DNA from: Blautia hominis | GTDB taxonomy: Bacteria; Bacillota; Clostridia; Lachnospirales; Lachnospiraceae | DNA: 64,000 nucleotides | Reading direction: 5' to 3' | Assembly: GCA_002270465.1 (NCBI GenBank) | Contig: NQOF01000004.1 | Coordinates: 62,001 to 126,000, forward strand | Shown here: positions 54,469 through 62,975 of the stretch, in pieces | How positions within the stretch are numbered: the first letter of the stretch is position 1 | Layout of the letters: every line of letters starts with the position of its first letter | Position numbers and translations under genes: made by a program | The notes under the pieces: generated by a model | What the model was told of the DNA's origin: nothing | What the model saw: only the letters and a program-made list of their open reading frames with translations | Databases searched by the model: none

Positions 54469-55319
54469 AAAGAAAAGAAATATTAGATATGCTGCAGAAG
54501 GCAAGGGCGGAAGGGTATGCTATCCCACATTTCAATTTTTCCGGTTTTTTTGAGCTGCTGGCTGTTATGGAAGTGGCAGCGGAATTAAAAACTCCGGTTT
54601 TTGCAGCTTCTTTGCCTAAAGTGACAAAGACATACGGGCCAAAGGTTCTGAGAGCGGCAGTGGATGAACTGGCAGCCCGGACAGGAGCCAGGGTGTATTT
54701 ACATTTGGACCATACCGGCAGTGTAGAACTCTGTAAAGAAGCTGTAAACGCAGGATATGATTCTGTAATGATAGACGCATCACGTTGTACTCTGGAGGAG
54801 AATATTTCTGCCATCAAGGAGGTGGCGGAATATGCTCATTCAAGAGGATGTGCGGTTGAGGGAGAAATAGGAAAAATAAAAAGCCGTGGAGATGAAGGTG
54901 ATTTTCAGGGCGAAGACTGCCTGGTACAGGTGGGGGACGCGGTCAGATTAGCAGAGGAGAGCGGCGTGGATTATCTGGCGGCGGCAATCGGTACGGCACA
55001 CGGGTTTTATAAAGGAAAACCGCAGATCGACTTTGAGCGCCTCGGTCAGGTATCAGCCGGTGTTTCTGTGCCCCTGGTACTGCACGGAGGAACGGGAATT
55101 CCGGAAGAGGATGTTAAGAAGTGTATAAAAGAAGGAATTGCAAAGGTAAATGTGGGAACGATCATACGGTATACTTATCTGGACAGACTACAAGAGGAAA
55201 TTGAAAAACAGGGAGCCCTTACACCCCCGGTTGACTTGATTTATCCATCTGTAACAGATTCCGTAAAAGAAGTGGTAAAGGGCTGGATCAGGACATGTAT
55301 GTCGGAGGGAAAAGGATAA
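54465..55319 (+). CDS. Class II ketose-phosphate aldolase (Fba/GatY/KbaY family)
   Basis: 284 residues from the ATG at 54465 (MKRKEILDMLQKARAEGYAI), overlapping the previous stop by 4 bases. Zinc-dependent aldolase: proton-donor Asp82 and zinc ligand His83 in YLHLDHTGS, Glu134 region VEGEIG, His179 in GTAHGFYKG, His207 in LVLHGGTGI, and the phosphate site in KVNVGT. Such enzymes cleave fructose-1,6- or tagatose-1,6-bisphosphate, and relatives act on ketose-1-phosphates to give dihydroxyacetone phosphate and an aldehyde. Next to an isomerase and an aldehyde dehydrogenase, cleavage of a ketose-1-phosphate with release of glycolaldehyde or lactaldehyde is plausible (inference). Confidence 0.88.
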   Translation: MKRKEILDMLQKARAEGYAIPHFNFSGFFELLAVMEVAAELKTPVFAASLPKVTKTYGPKVLRAAVDELAARTGARVYLHLDHTGSVELCKEAVNAGYDSVMIDASRCTLEENISAIKEVAEYAHSRGCAVEGEIGKIKSRGDEGDFQGEDCLVQVGDAVRLAEESGVDYLAAAIGTAHGFYKGKPQIDFERLGQVSAGVSVPLVLHGGTGIPEEDVKKCIKEGIAKVNVGTIIRYTYLDRLQEEIEKQGALTPPVDLIYPSVTDSVKEVVKGWIRTCMSEGKG

Positions 55320-56740
55320 TGCTGATACACGGAGAGAGAAAAGAAGGAACAGAGAAGATAGAGGTGTTTAGTCCATATTCCGGAGAATGTGTGGGAAAAG
55401 TGGCAAAGTGCAGTGTGGATCTTATTCCTGAAATTATGAAGGCGGCGGAAATGGGGGCGGCACAGATGAGAAAAATGTCTGTGAATGATCGGGCTAAAAT
55501 TTTATACGGTGTATCCCATCAATTGCTGGAGCAAAAGGAACGGTTTGCCAAAGTGCTGGTAAAAGAAGTCGGGAAAACCATAAGAGATGCCTGCAAAGAG
55601 GTGGAGCGGGCAGCTAATACACTAAAGCTGTCCGCAGAGGCAGCGGGCGCTATATGCGGTGAAGTCATTCCTGTGGAACAGGATGCAGGCGGGGTCAGAA
55701 CAGGATTTTATCAGCGGGTTCCGGTAGGAGTGGTGCTTGCTGTCACGCCGTTTAATTTTCCCCTGAACCTGGCCTGTCATAAGATGGGCCCTGCATTTGC
55801 TGCGGGAAACTCCGTTATTGTAAAGCCGGCCAGTAAAACGCCGCTGACAGCCATGATGCTGGGAGAATTGTTCCTGTCCTGCGGTCTGCCAAAAGATGCT
55901 GTTACTGTGGTCTGCGGATCTGGCAGAGAATTGGGTAATGCACTGGTTGCTGACAGCCGGGTGAGAAAAATATCGTTTACCGGTTCCTATCAGGCAGGGG
56001 ATGAAATCTGCAAAAATGCCGGTGTCAAGAAAATTACCATGGAGCTTGGCTCTACCAGTGCCGTGGTAGTATCAAAGGACACAGACATCAAAATAGCGGC
56101 AGAGAAACTCTGCAGGGCAGGGTTTGCAAACGCGGGGCAGGTATGTATATCTGTACAGAGAGTTTATGTCCATAACTCTGTGAAGGATGAACTCCTAAGT
56201 GACATGAAGCGCTGTGCTCTATCTGTAAAGTGCGGCGATCCATCCGAAAAAGATACAGATTTAGGCCCTATGATATCACGGGATGCGTTGATCCGTGCTC
56301 AAGAAAGGGTTCAAAGATCCATTGCAATGGGGGCAAGGCTTGTGACAGGCAACATAACAGAGGGGAACATCTTCTATCCCACCATTTTAAAGGATGCACC
56401 GGAAAACGCACCGGTCATCCAGGAGGAGATGTTTGCTCCGGTCATAACTGTCAATGGGTATGAAACCCTGGATGAGGCTATTCAGAAGGTAAATCATACA
56501 CCTTATGGGCTGCAGGCAGCCATACTTACGGAGAAAATTGAAGAAGCCATGAGGTTTGCGGATGAGGCAGAGTTCGGCGGCATCATCATCAATGACACCT
56601 GTAATTACAGAGTAGACCAAATGCCTTACGGAGGTTTGAAAAATAGTGGTATAGGGAAGGAAGGCCCGGGGTTTGCCATAAAAGAAATGACGGAAATGAA
56701 AATGATAGTAATGAACGGAAGCGTGCAGGGAGCCTTATGA
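55319..56740 (+). CDS. NAD(P)-dependent aldehyde dehydrogenase
   Basis: 473 residues from the ATG at 55319, whose first base is the last base of the aldolase stop (TAATG). ALDH superfamily: TPFNFPLNL, cofactor-site KPASKTPLTA, GSGRELG, SFTGS, general base Glu242 in TMELGSTSAVVV, catalytic Cys276 in NAGQVCISVQR, and EEMFAPV near the end. The usual ELGG after the base Glu reads ELGS. The set of features resembles lactaldehyde/glycolaldehyde dehydrogenases. It probably oxidises the short aldehyde released by the aldolase (inference). It overlaps the next gene by 4 bases. Confidence 0.9.
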   Translation: MLIHGERKEGTEKIEVFSPYSGECVGKVAKCSVDLIPEIMKAAEMGAAQMRKMSVNDRAKILYGVSHQLLEQKERFAKVLVKEVGKTIRDACKEVERAANTLKLSAEAAGAICGEVIPVEQDAGGVRTGFYQRVPVGVVLAVTPFNFPLNLACHKMGPAFAAGNSVIVKPASKTPLTAMMLGELFLSCGLPKDAVTVVCGSGRELGNALVADSRVRKISFTGSYQAGDEICKNAGVKKITMELGSTSAVVVSKDTDIKIAAEKLCRAGFANAGQVCISVQRVYVHNSVKDELLSDMKRCALSVKCGDPSEKDTDLGPMISRDALIRAQERVQRSIAMGARLVTGNITEGNIFYPTILKDAPENAPVIQEEMFAPVITVNGYETLDEAIQKVNHTPYGLQAAILTEKIEEAMRFADEAEFGGIIINDTCNYRVDQMPYGGLKNSGIGKEGPGFAIKEMTEMKMIVMNGSVQGAL

Positions 56741-57816
56741 GAGAATTTCGGATCGCTGTAATACCAGGAGATGGGATTGGGACAGAAGTTATCCGGGAAG
56801 GCGTCAAAGTATTAAAGTGTATTGAGGCGCTGGACAAGGAGATTAAATTTTCTTTTACTTATTTTCCGTGGGGGTGTGAATATTATTTAAAAAACGGTGA
56901 AATGATGGAGGCAGACGGAATTGAGAAGCTTAAAATGTTTGATGCTGTTTATTTGGGCGCAGTAGGTGCTCCTGGGGTGCCGGATCATATTTCACTGTGG
57001 GGATTATTATTAAAGATAAGAAAGAGCTTTGATCAGTATGTGAATCTGAGGCCGGTCAAACTTTTAGATGGAGTTGTAAGTCCCTTAAAAGATGCCTCTC
57101 CTCAAAATATAGATATGATCGTGGTGAGGGAAAACAGTGAAGGAGAATATGCGGGACTGGGAGAATGGAAAAATGCGGGTCTGGAAAATGAGACGGTATA
57201 TCAGACAGGGGTGTTTTCCAGAAGGGGAACAGAACGAGTGATGCGGTATGCTTTTGAATTGGCGCGCAGTGAAAAGAGGAGACTGACCAGTGTGAGTAAA
57301 GGAAATGCACTGAACTATTCTATGGTTTTTTGGGATAAGATGTTTGAGGAAGTAGGAAGGGAATATCCGGATGTGGAGATAAATTCCGTATTGGTGGATG
57401 CTGCCAGTATGCTTTTTGTCATGGCTCCGGAGCGATTTGACATTGTAGTCACCTCGAACCTGTTTGGAGATATATTAACAGATCTGGGCGCAGCGATCAG
57501 CGGCGGGATGGGCATAGCGGCAGGCGCCAATATAAATCCTGAGAGAAAATACCCGGCTATGTTTGAACCCGTTCACGGTTCAGCACCGGATATTGCGGGA
57601 AAAAATGTTGCAAACCCTGCCGGGGCTGTCTGGTCAGCAAGTCAGATGCTGGATTATCTGGGGGAGACAATGTGGGCACAGGTGGTGCTCAAGGCTTTAG
57701 AAAAATTATTCTTGGATCAAAGACGGCTAACGCCGGATATGGGAGGGCATGCGTCAACCGGTGAGACCGGAGATGAGATAGTTAGAAACATTAGGAAGAT
57801 TAAATCCTTATATTGA
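56737..57816 (+). CDS. Isocitrate/isopropylmalate-type dehydrogenase (tartrate/D-malate dehydrogenase-like)
   Basis: 359 residues. Beta-decarboxylating dehydrogenase fold: start VIPGDGIGTEVIREG, VNLRPVKLL, IVVRENSEGEYAGLG, metal-binding DIVVTSNLFGDILTDLGAAI, EPVHGSAPDIAGKNVANPAG. The Asn-Leu-Arg-Pro and Glu-Asn-Ser-Glu-Gly-Glu signatures are those of the tartrate/D-malate dehydrogenase group more than of LeuB. With no leu genes nearby it is not a leucine enzyme. It is last in the isomerase-aldolase-ALDH set, so it should act on a 2-hydroxy acid made by the pathway; which one is not clear. The promoter of the next gene overlaps its stop codon. Confidence 0.82.
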   Translation: MREFRIAVIPGDGIGTEVIREGVKVLKCIEALDKEIKFSFTYFPWGCEYYLKNGEMMEADGIEKLKMFDAVYLGAVGAPGVPDHISLWGLLLKIRKSFDQYVNLRPVKLLDGVVSPLKDASPQNIDMIVVRENSEGEYAGLGEWKNAGLENETVYQTGVFSRRGTERVMRYAFELARSEKRRLTSVSKGNALNYSMVFWDKMFEEVGREYPDVEINSVLVDAASMLFVMAPERFDIVVTSNLFGDILTDLGAAISGGMGIAAGANINPERKYPAMFEPVHGSAPDIAGKNVANPAGAVWSASQMLDYLGETMWAQVVLKALEKLFLDQRRLTPDMGGHASTGETGDEIVRNIRKIKSLY

Positions 57817-57841
57817 CAATCCCAACTTCCCTTGCTATAAT
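57813..57841 (+). promoter_or_regulatory. Perfect consensus promoter of glnA (GSI)
   Basis: TTGACA (57813-57818) overlaps the TGA stop of the preceding gene. Spacer of exactly 17 bases, TATAAT (57836-57841). Start predicted near 57848. Confidence 0.88.
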
Positions 57842-57864
57842 ACCAACCATAAATGAAAGAACAA

Positions 57865-57911
57865 GGGCGTTCTTATTCGGAGGGTACTCTGGATAAGCAC
57901 GCCCATTTTTT
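57865..57911 (+). terminator. Leader terminator (putative attenuator) of glnA GSI
   Basis: GGGCGTTCTTAT (57865-57876) pairs with GATAAGCACGCCC (57892-57904), with an inner GAG/CTC pairing, followed by ATTTTTT. It begins about 17 bases after the predicted start and leaves about 136 more bases of leader before the ATG. It could in part stop read-through from the sugar operon. Since a perfect promoter lies just before it, it must also affect glnA. Confidence 0.85.
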
Positions 57912-58047
57912 ATTCCAAAGTCACACACCGGACAATTTTTCCGCATCAACAAGACCACAATGAGACTAAAACCGGACTTACCGCCCGCCTCCTAAGCACC
58001 CGTATCCGGTTCCATTCCTATCACCCATCAAGAGAGGAGATAATACA

Positions 58048-59379
58048 ATGCAAAACTACACCAGGGAAGCAATCCTTCGCATGGCAGAGGAAGAGGACGT
58101 AGAATTCATCCGCCTGCAGTTCACCGATATGTTCGGTACATTAAAAAATATTGCGATCCCATCCAGCAAATTAGAAAAAGCCATGGATAACCGCTGCGTC
58201 ATAGACGCATCCTCCATCGGAGGTTTTATCCGGAACGAGGAGGCAGATATGTATCTGCATCCCGACCTGTCCACCTTTTCCATCCTCCCATGGCGCCCTC
58301 AGCAGGGAAAAGTCGCCCGGTTTATCTGTGATATTTATCAGGAAGACGGTACACCCTATAAAGAAAGCCCCCGATTCATTTTGAACCGTGTTGCAGCGAA
58401 AGCCGCAGAGATGGGATATTCCCTTATGGTGAACCCGGAATGCGAGTTTTTCCTTTTCCACACAGACGATAACGGTATGCCCACAACCACAACACATGAA
58501 AAGGCGGGATACATGGATCTAAGTCCTGTGGATCTGGGTGAGAATGCCAGACGTGACATGGTGCTGACTCTTGAAGAGATGGGATATGAAATCGAATCCT
58601 CCCACCACGAAATAGCCCCCGGACAACATGAGATTGATTTCCAGTTCTCCGATGCCCCGGAGACCGCCGATAAAGTGATGACCTTCAAGGTGGCTGTGAG
58701 GACCATAGCAAAGCGCCACGGCCTTCACGCCACCTTCATGCCCAAACCAAAAGCAGGCGTAAACGGTTCCGGTATGCATGTGAACATGTATCTGATGAAA
58801 GACGGAAAGAACATTTTTTCAGACCCGTCTGATGACCTGGGACTGAGCCGTGAGGGATATTCCTTCCTGGCCGGCATTTTTGCGCATATCAAGGGTATGA
58901 CCGCCCTGTGCAACCCCCTTGTAAATTCTTATAAAAGATTAGCCCCCGGTTTTGAAGCACCCTCAGACATTACCTGGTCATCCAGGCAGCGCACCGCATT
59001 GGTACGGGTACAGACCCAGCGAAACGAAGGAGCGAGGCTGGAGCTGAGAAGCCCGGATTCTTCCGCCAATCCATATCTGGTATTTGCACTGTGTCTGGCG
59101 GCAGGTATGGATGGGATTGAAAAGAACCTGCAGGCTCCAAAAGAGCTGAAAGAAAATATCCGGAAACTCTCCAGGGAGGAGAAGGAGAACGCAGGCATTG
59201 ATACCCTGCCGGAAAATCTCAGTGAGGCTCTGGAAGAATTTCAGAAAGACCCTCTTATGAGGGCCGTGTTGGGCGATACTTTTACAAAGTGCTATGTGAA
59301 AGCAAAGAGAAAAGAGTGGGAGAGCTACATGGAACAGGTTTCTGAGTGGGAGATCGAACAGTATCTGTACCGTGTATAA
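58048..59379 (+). CDS. glnA: Glutamine synthetase type I
   Basis: 443 residues, GSI-alpha length as in other Firmicutes, without the adenylylation-site region of GSI-beta. Motifs: FTDMFGTLKN, NPECEFFLF, HHEIAPGQHEIDF (metal and glutamate ligands), KPKAGVNGSGMHVN, NSYKRLAPGFEAP, RTALVRVQ and LELRSPDSSANPYL. It makes glutamine from glutamate and ammonia. The start follows GAGAGGAG. With the GSIII at 4.4 kb the cell has two unrelated-length GS enzymes in one region. It is followed 18 bases later by an ANTAR regulator, the arrangement reported for glnA and nitR in Clostridium saccharobutylicum. Confidence 0.96.
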   Translation: MQNYTREAILRMAEEEDVEFIRLQFTDMFGTLKNIAIPSSKLEKAMDNRCVIDASSIGGFIRNEEADMYLHPDLSTFSILPWRPQQGKVARFICDIYQEDGTPYKESPRFILNRVAAKAAEMGYSLMVNPECEFFLFHTDDNGMPTTTTHEKAGYMDLSPVDLGENARRDMVLTLEEMGYEIESSHHEIAPGQHEIDFQFSDAPETADKVMTFKVAVRTIAKRHGLHATFMPKPKAGVNGSGMHVNMYLMKDGKNIFSDPSDDLGLSREGYSFLAGIFAHIKGMTALCNPLVNSYKRLAPGFEAPSDITWSSRQRTALVRVQTQRNEGARLELRSPDSSANPYLVFALCLAAGMDGIEKNLQAPKELKENIRKLSREEKENAGIDTLPENLSEALEEFQKDPLMRAVLGDTFTKCYVKAKRKEWESYMEQVSEWEIEQYLYRV

Positions 59380-59397
59380 AGGAACAGGAGGCAGTGC

Positions 59398-59949
59398 ATG
59401 AGCATCATCATTATCGTTTTACCGAAACCGGAAGATGCAAAGAAAATACGGAAAATCCTCATACAGCATGGATTTGAAAATACCGTAGCATGTACAACTG
59501 CCGCCCAGGCTTTGATTGAAGTGAATAAACATCCCGCAGGACTGGTGATCAGCGGTTATAAGCTGCCTGACATGTATTACCGGGAGCTGGCAGAATGTCT
59601 GCCCGGATTCTTTGAAATGCTGCTTATCGGTTCTGCGAATGTGGTCAGCTCGGCAGGATCAGGGATTATGGCAGTCACCATGCCTATCCGTATTTATGAA
59701 CTGGTAAACACTGTGGAAATGCAGCTTTACCAGATTGAGCGCAGACAAAAAAAGGAAAAGAAAAAGCCAAAACCGCGAAATGAGCGGGACCAGAACTATA
59801 TTACAAACGCGAAGCTCCTTCTGATGGACAGAAACCATCTCACAGAGGAGGAGGCATACCGTTATATACAAAAATGCAGCATGGACAGTGCTACCGGCAT
59901 GGTAGAGACAGCGCAGATGATACTGACGCTCATCTACGATGAAGTATAA
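59398..59949 (+). CDS. ANTAR-domain RNA-binding antiterminator (NitR-like), degenerate receiver
   Basis: 183 residues. N-terminal receiver-like domain (1-110), then a basic linker ([16 protein letters not shown]), then an ANTAR domain (about 128-183: [36 protein letters not shown]). ANTAR proteins bind paired hairpins in nascent RNA and prevent formation of a terminator. The receiver lacks the phosphorylation apparatus: the acidic pocket reads VLPKPED, the phospho-acceptor position is Gly53 (ISGYKLPDM), and the switch lysine is Met95 (TMPIRIY). It therefore cannot be an ordinary phospho-switch, and may sense a partner protein or metabolite. It is co-transcribed with glnA; likely targets are the leader terminators found here. 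The stop codon lies 52 bases before dapL. Confidence 0.88.
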   Translation: MSIIIIVLPKPEDAKKIRKILIQHGFENTVACTTAAQALIEVNKHPAGLVISGYKLPDMYYRELAECLPGFFEMLLIGSANVVSSAGSGIMAVTMPIRIYELVNTVEMQLYQIERRQKKEKKKPKPRNERDQNYITNAKLLLMDRNHLTEEEAYRYIQKCSMDSATGMVETAQMILTLIYDEV

Positions 59950-60001
59950 AGAGGAACGGCAGCAAAGCCAGTATCAAATCGTCATAAAGGAGAAATGTGA
60001 T

Positions 60002-61216
60002 ATGTTTACGATCAACAATAATTATCTGAAACTTCAGGGCAGCTACCTGTTTTCCAATATAGCAAAAAAAGTGGCTGACTATCAGCAGCAAAACCCTAAT
60101 GCAGACATGATCCGGCTGGGGATCGGTGATGTCACACAGCCTTTGGCACCGGCTATTATCCGGGCACTTCACAGCGCAGTGGATGATATGGCAAATGCGG
60201 AGACATTTCATGGTTACGCTCCGGACAAAGGTTATGATTTTCTCAGAAATGCCATTGCGGACAATGATTACCGAAACCGCGGCTGTGACATCGAAGCAGA
60301 TGAGATTTTCGTATCCGACGGAGCAAAATGTGACTCCGGAAATATCCAGGAAATTTTCGGCCTGGACAATAAGATCGCTGTCTGCGACCCGGTATATCCT
60401 GTGTATGTAGACACTAATGTGATGGCAGGCAGAACGGGTAATTATAATCCGGATGCACAGAATTATGACGGCATGATCTACATGCCCTGTGTGGAGGATA
60501 ATCATTTTATCCCTGAACTTCCAAAGGAAACCCCGAATATTATTTATCTGTGTTTCCCGAATAATCCCACAGGAGCAGGAATCACAAGAGCAGAGCTGCA
60601 GGAATGGGTGGATTATGCCAACCGCGTGGGCGCGGTGATCATTTACGATGCAGCATATGAAGCATATATAACAGAAAAAGACGTACCTCACAGCGTGTAT
60701 GAATGCAAAGGTGCGAGACATTGTGCCATCGAACTTCACAGTTTTTCAAAAAATGCCGGATTTACAGGCGTCCGTCTGGGTTACACAGTAGTGCCGAAGG
60801 ATTTAAAATGCGGCAGTGTATCCCTGCATGACCTGTGGTCCAGAAGGCATGGGACCAAATATAACGGTGCCCCGTATATTGTACAGCGGGCCGGGGAAGC
60901 TGTTTATTCACCGGAAGGAAAAGAGCAGTTAAAGGCCCAGGTGGACTATTATATGAAAAACGCGAAGGTGATTTACGAAGGCCTGAAAAATGCAGGATAC
61001 TCCGTATCCGGCGGCATCAATGCCCCGTATGTGTGGCTGAAAACACCCGGCCGGTTAAGTTCCTGGGAGTTCTTTGATGAACTTCTAAGCAAAGCCAATG
61101 TGGTTGGAACACCCGGCAGCGGTTTTGGAGCACACGGAGAAGGCTATTTTAGACTGTCAGCCTTCGGAACCTATGAAAATACAGTGAAAGCGATTGAACG
61201 GATCACAAAGATGTGA
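60002..61216 (+). CDS. dapL: LL-diaminopimelate aminotransferase
   Basis: 404 residues from the ATG at 60002 ([20 protein letters not shown]), 9 bases after AAGGAG. The longer frame would overlap the ANTAR gene. Fold-type I PLP enzyme that converts tetrahydrodipicolinate directly to LL-diaminopimelate with glutamate as amino donor, for lysine and peptidoglycan. Motifs: [38 protein letters not shown]-lysine Lys250 in [18 protein letters not shown], and GTPGSGFG near the end. Length matches the family (about 404-411). Its glutamate need fits the nitrogen context. A terminator follows. Confidence 0.95.
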   Translation: MFTINNNYLKLQGSYLFSNIAKKVADYQQQNPNADMIRLGIGDVTQPLAPAIIRALHSAVDDMANAETFHGYAPDKGYDFLRNAIADNDYRNRGCDIEADEIFVSDGAKCDSGNIQEIFGLDNKIAVCDPVYPVYVDTNVMAGRTGNYNPDAQNYDGMIYMPCVEDNHFIPELPKETPNIIYLCFPNNPTGAGITRAELQEWVDYANRVGAVIIYDAAYEAYITEKDVPHSVYECKGARHCAIELHSFSKNAGFTGVRLGYTVVPKDLKCGSVSLHDLWSRRHGTKYNGAPYIVQRAGEAVYSPEGKEQLKAQVDYYMKNAKVIYEGLKNAGYSVSGGINAPYVWLKTPGRLSSWEFFDELLSKANVVGTPGSGFGAHGEGYFRLSAFGTYENTVKAIERITKM

Positions 61217-61229
61217 TCAATTATATCCT

Positions 61230-61274
61230 GTCCCGAGGTATCTGGATTTTTCTGGATATCCCCGGGACTTTTTT
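61230..61274 (+). terminator. Intrinsic terminator after dapL
   Basis: GTCCCGAGGTATCTGG (61230 on) pairs with the GGATATCCCCGGGAC arm ending at 61268, followed by TTTTTT. It separates glnA-ANTAR-dapL from aspS-gatCA and lies 27 bases before the aspS start, so it might also act as an aspS leader element. Confidence 0.85.
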
Positions 61275-61300
61275 ATTTATAGAAAAAGGAGAATTGTGAT

Positions 61301-62632
61301 ATGGAATTTGCAGCAGGTATTTTAAAAAAGGAAACACTGGAGCTTCCGCAGATACTGGAAGTAAAAGAGTCAGACCGGGAAATCCTGGTGGAGGGAACTG
61401 TTCACAGTATCAGAAATATGGGAGAGATCGCCTTTGTGATCCTGAGAAAAAGAGACGGTCTGCTGCAGGCGGTATGGGAGGAGGGAAAGACAGATCTTTC
61501 CATCTGCCATTTGAAGGAAGGTGACTGTGTCCGCGTCTCAGGTACCATTCATGATGAGGAAAGAGCACCCCATGAAAAGGAACTGCGGCTTTCAAAGGTT
61601 GAGATCCTGTCATCTCCCGCTGCGCCTCTCCCGCTTGCCATAGACAAATGGAAGCTGAACACATCTCTGGAGACTAAGCTGAACCTACGCCCCATATCTC
61701 TGCGGAATATAAAGGAAAGGGCCCGTTTTAAGATTCAGGAGGGTGTGTGCAGAGCCTTTCGTGAATTTTTATACAGCCAGGGATTTACGGAAGTGCATAC
61801 TCCCAAAATAGGATCAAAAGGGGCGGAGGGCGGTTCTAATCTCTTTAAATTCAGTTATTTCCACAAACCCGCCATTCTGGAGCAGAGCCCCCAGTTTTAT
61901 AAACAGATGATGGTGGGGGTATTTGACAGGGTGTTTGAGACAGGTCCTGTATTTCGTGCGGAGAAGCATAACACAAGGCGGCATCTGAACGAATACACCA
62001 GCCTGGATCTTGAGATGGGATATATTGACAGCTTTATGGATATCTGTGCCATGGAGACGGGGTTTCTCCAATATACAATGGAGCTGTTGAAAAAAGAATA
62101 CGCCAAAGAGCTGAAGATTCTGGGGATCAAGCTTCCGGGAACTGATAAGATCCCCTGTGTCCGTTTTACCGACGCCAAAGAGCTGGTGTCTGAAAAATAT
62201 GGCAGGAAAATTAAAAACCCGTTTGATCTGGAGCCGGAGGAGGAGGAATTGATTGGTCGGTACTTCAAAGAGGAATATGATTCGGATTTTGTGTTCGTCA
62301 CACATTATCCCTCCAAAAAAAGGCCCTTTTATGCAATGGATGACCCGGAGGATGAACGGTTTACCCTGAGCTTTGATCTGCTGTTTAAAGGCCTGGAGGT
62401 GACAACCGGAGGACAGCGTATCCATGACTACAATATGCTGACCAGGAAATTGGAGAGAAGAGGCATGAGCCGGGAGGGGATGGAGCAGTATCTGGATACT
62501 TTCAAGTACGGCATGCCGCCCCACGGGGGCCTGGGAATTGGCCTGGAGAGGCTTACCATGCAGCTTTTAGGTGAAGATAACGTGAGGGAAGCCTGTCTTT
62601 TCCCAAGAGATATGAACCGGCTGGAACCGTAG
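61301..62632 (+). CDS. aspS: Aspartyl-tRNA synthetase, archaeal/non-discriminating type
   Basis: 443 residues, far shorter than the usual bacterial AspRS (about 590), with no GAD insertion domain, hence the archaeal-type AspS2 form. N-terminal OB-fold (anticodon, about 20-110: VEGTVHSIRNMGEIAFVILR). Class II core: motif 1 region FREFLYSQGFTEVHTPKI, motif 2 FETGPVFRAEKHNTRRHLNE, motif 3 GGLGIGLERLTMQLLG. It stands directly before gatC and gatA, so it probably charges both tRNA-Asp and tRNA-Asn with Asp. GatCAB then amidates Asp-tRNA-Asn using glutamine. That it is non-discriminating is inferred from type and context. Confidence 0.9.
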   Translation: MEFAAGILKKETLELPQILEVKESDREILVEGTVHSIRNMGEIAFVILRKRDGLLQAVWEEGKTDLSICHLKEGDCVRVSGTIHDEERAPHEKELRLSKVEILSSPAAPLPLAIDKWKLNTSLETKLNLRPISLRNIKERARFKIQEGVCRAFREFLYSQGFTEVHTPKIGSKGAEGGSNLFKFSYFHKPAILEQSPQFYKQMMVGVFDRVFETGPVFRAEKHNTRRHLNEYTSLDLEMGYIDSFMDICAMETGFLQYTMELLKKEYAKELKILGIKLPGTDKIPCVRFTDAKELVSEKYGRKIKNPFDLEPEEEELIGRYFKEEYDSDFVFVTHYPSKKRPFYAMDDPEDERFTLSFDLLFKGLEVTTGGQRIHDYNMLTRKLERRGMSREGMEQYLDTFKYGMPPHGGLGIGLERLTMQLLGEDNVREACLFPRDMNRLEP

Positions 62633-62651
62633 AGAAAAGGAGGATATTGTT

Positions 62652-62948
62652 ATGGCAAAACAGATCATAGATGATACCGTTATGGAAAATGTGGAAATTC
62701 TGGCAAAACTGGCCCTCAAACCCCAAGAACGGGAAGCCGCCAGGGAAAAAATGCAGGAGATACTGGATTATGTGGATAAATTAAATGAGCTGGACACAGA
62801 GGGGATCCGGCCGCTTTCCCACACCTTTCCTATGGAAAATGTTTTCCGGGAGGATATTGTAACAAATGGGAACGACCGTGAGGCCATGATAAAAAATGCG
62901 CCCAGGAGCAAGGACGGCCAGTACCAGGTACCGAAAACAGTGCAGTGA
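62652..62948 (+). CDS. gatC: Asp-tRNA(Asn)/Glu-tRNA(Gln) amidotransferase subunit C
   Basis: 98 residues, normal GatC length. Pattern VEILAKLALKPQEREAA, then MQEILDYVDKLNELDTEGI, then PLSHTFPMENVFREDIV and the C-terminal end. GatC wraps around GatA and GatB and stabilises the complex. The start ATG follows AAGGAGG. The stop precedes gatA by 27 bases. Confidence 0.95.
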   Translation: MAKQIIDDTVMENVEILAKLALKPQEREAAREKMQEILDYVDKLNELDTEGIRPLSHTFPMENVFREDIVTNGNDREAMIKNAPRSKDGQYQVPKTVQ

Positions 62949-62975
62949 CAGTGGTTGAAGACGGAGGTTAGCGAA

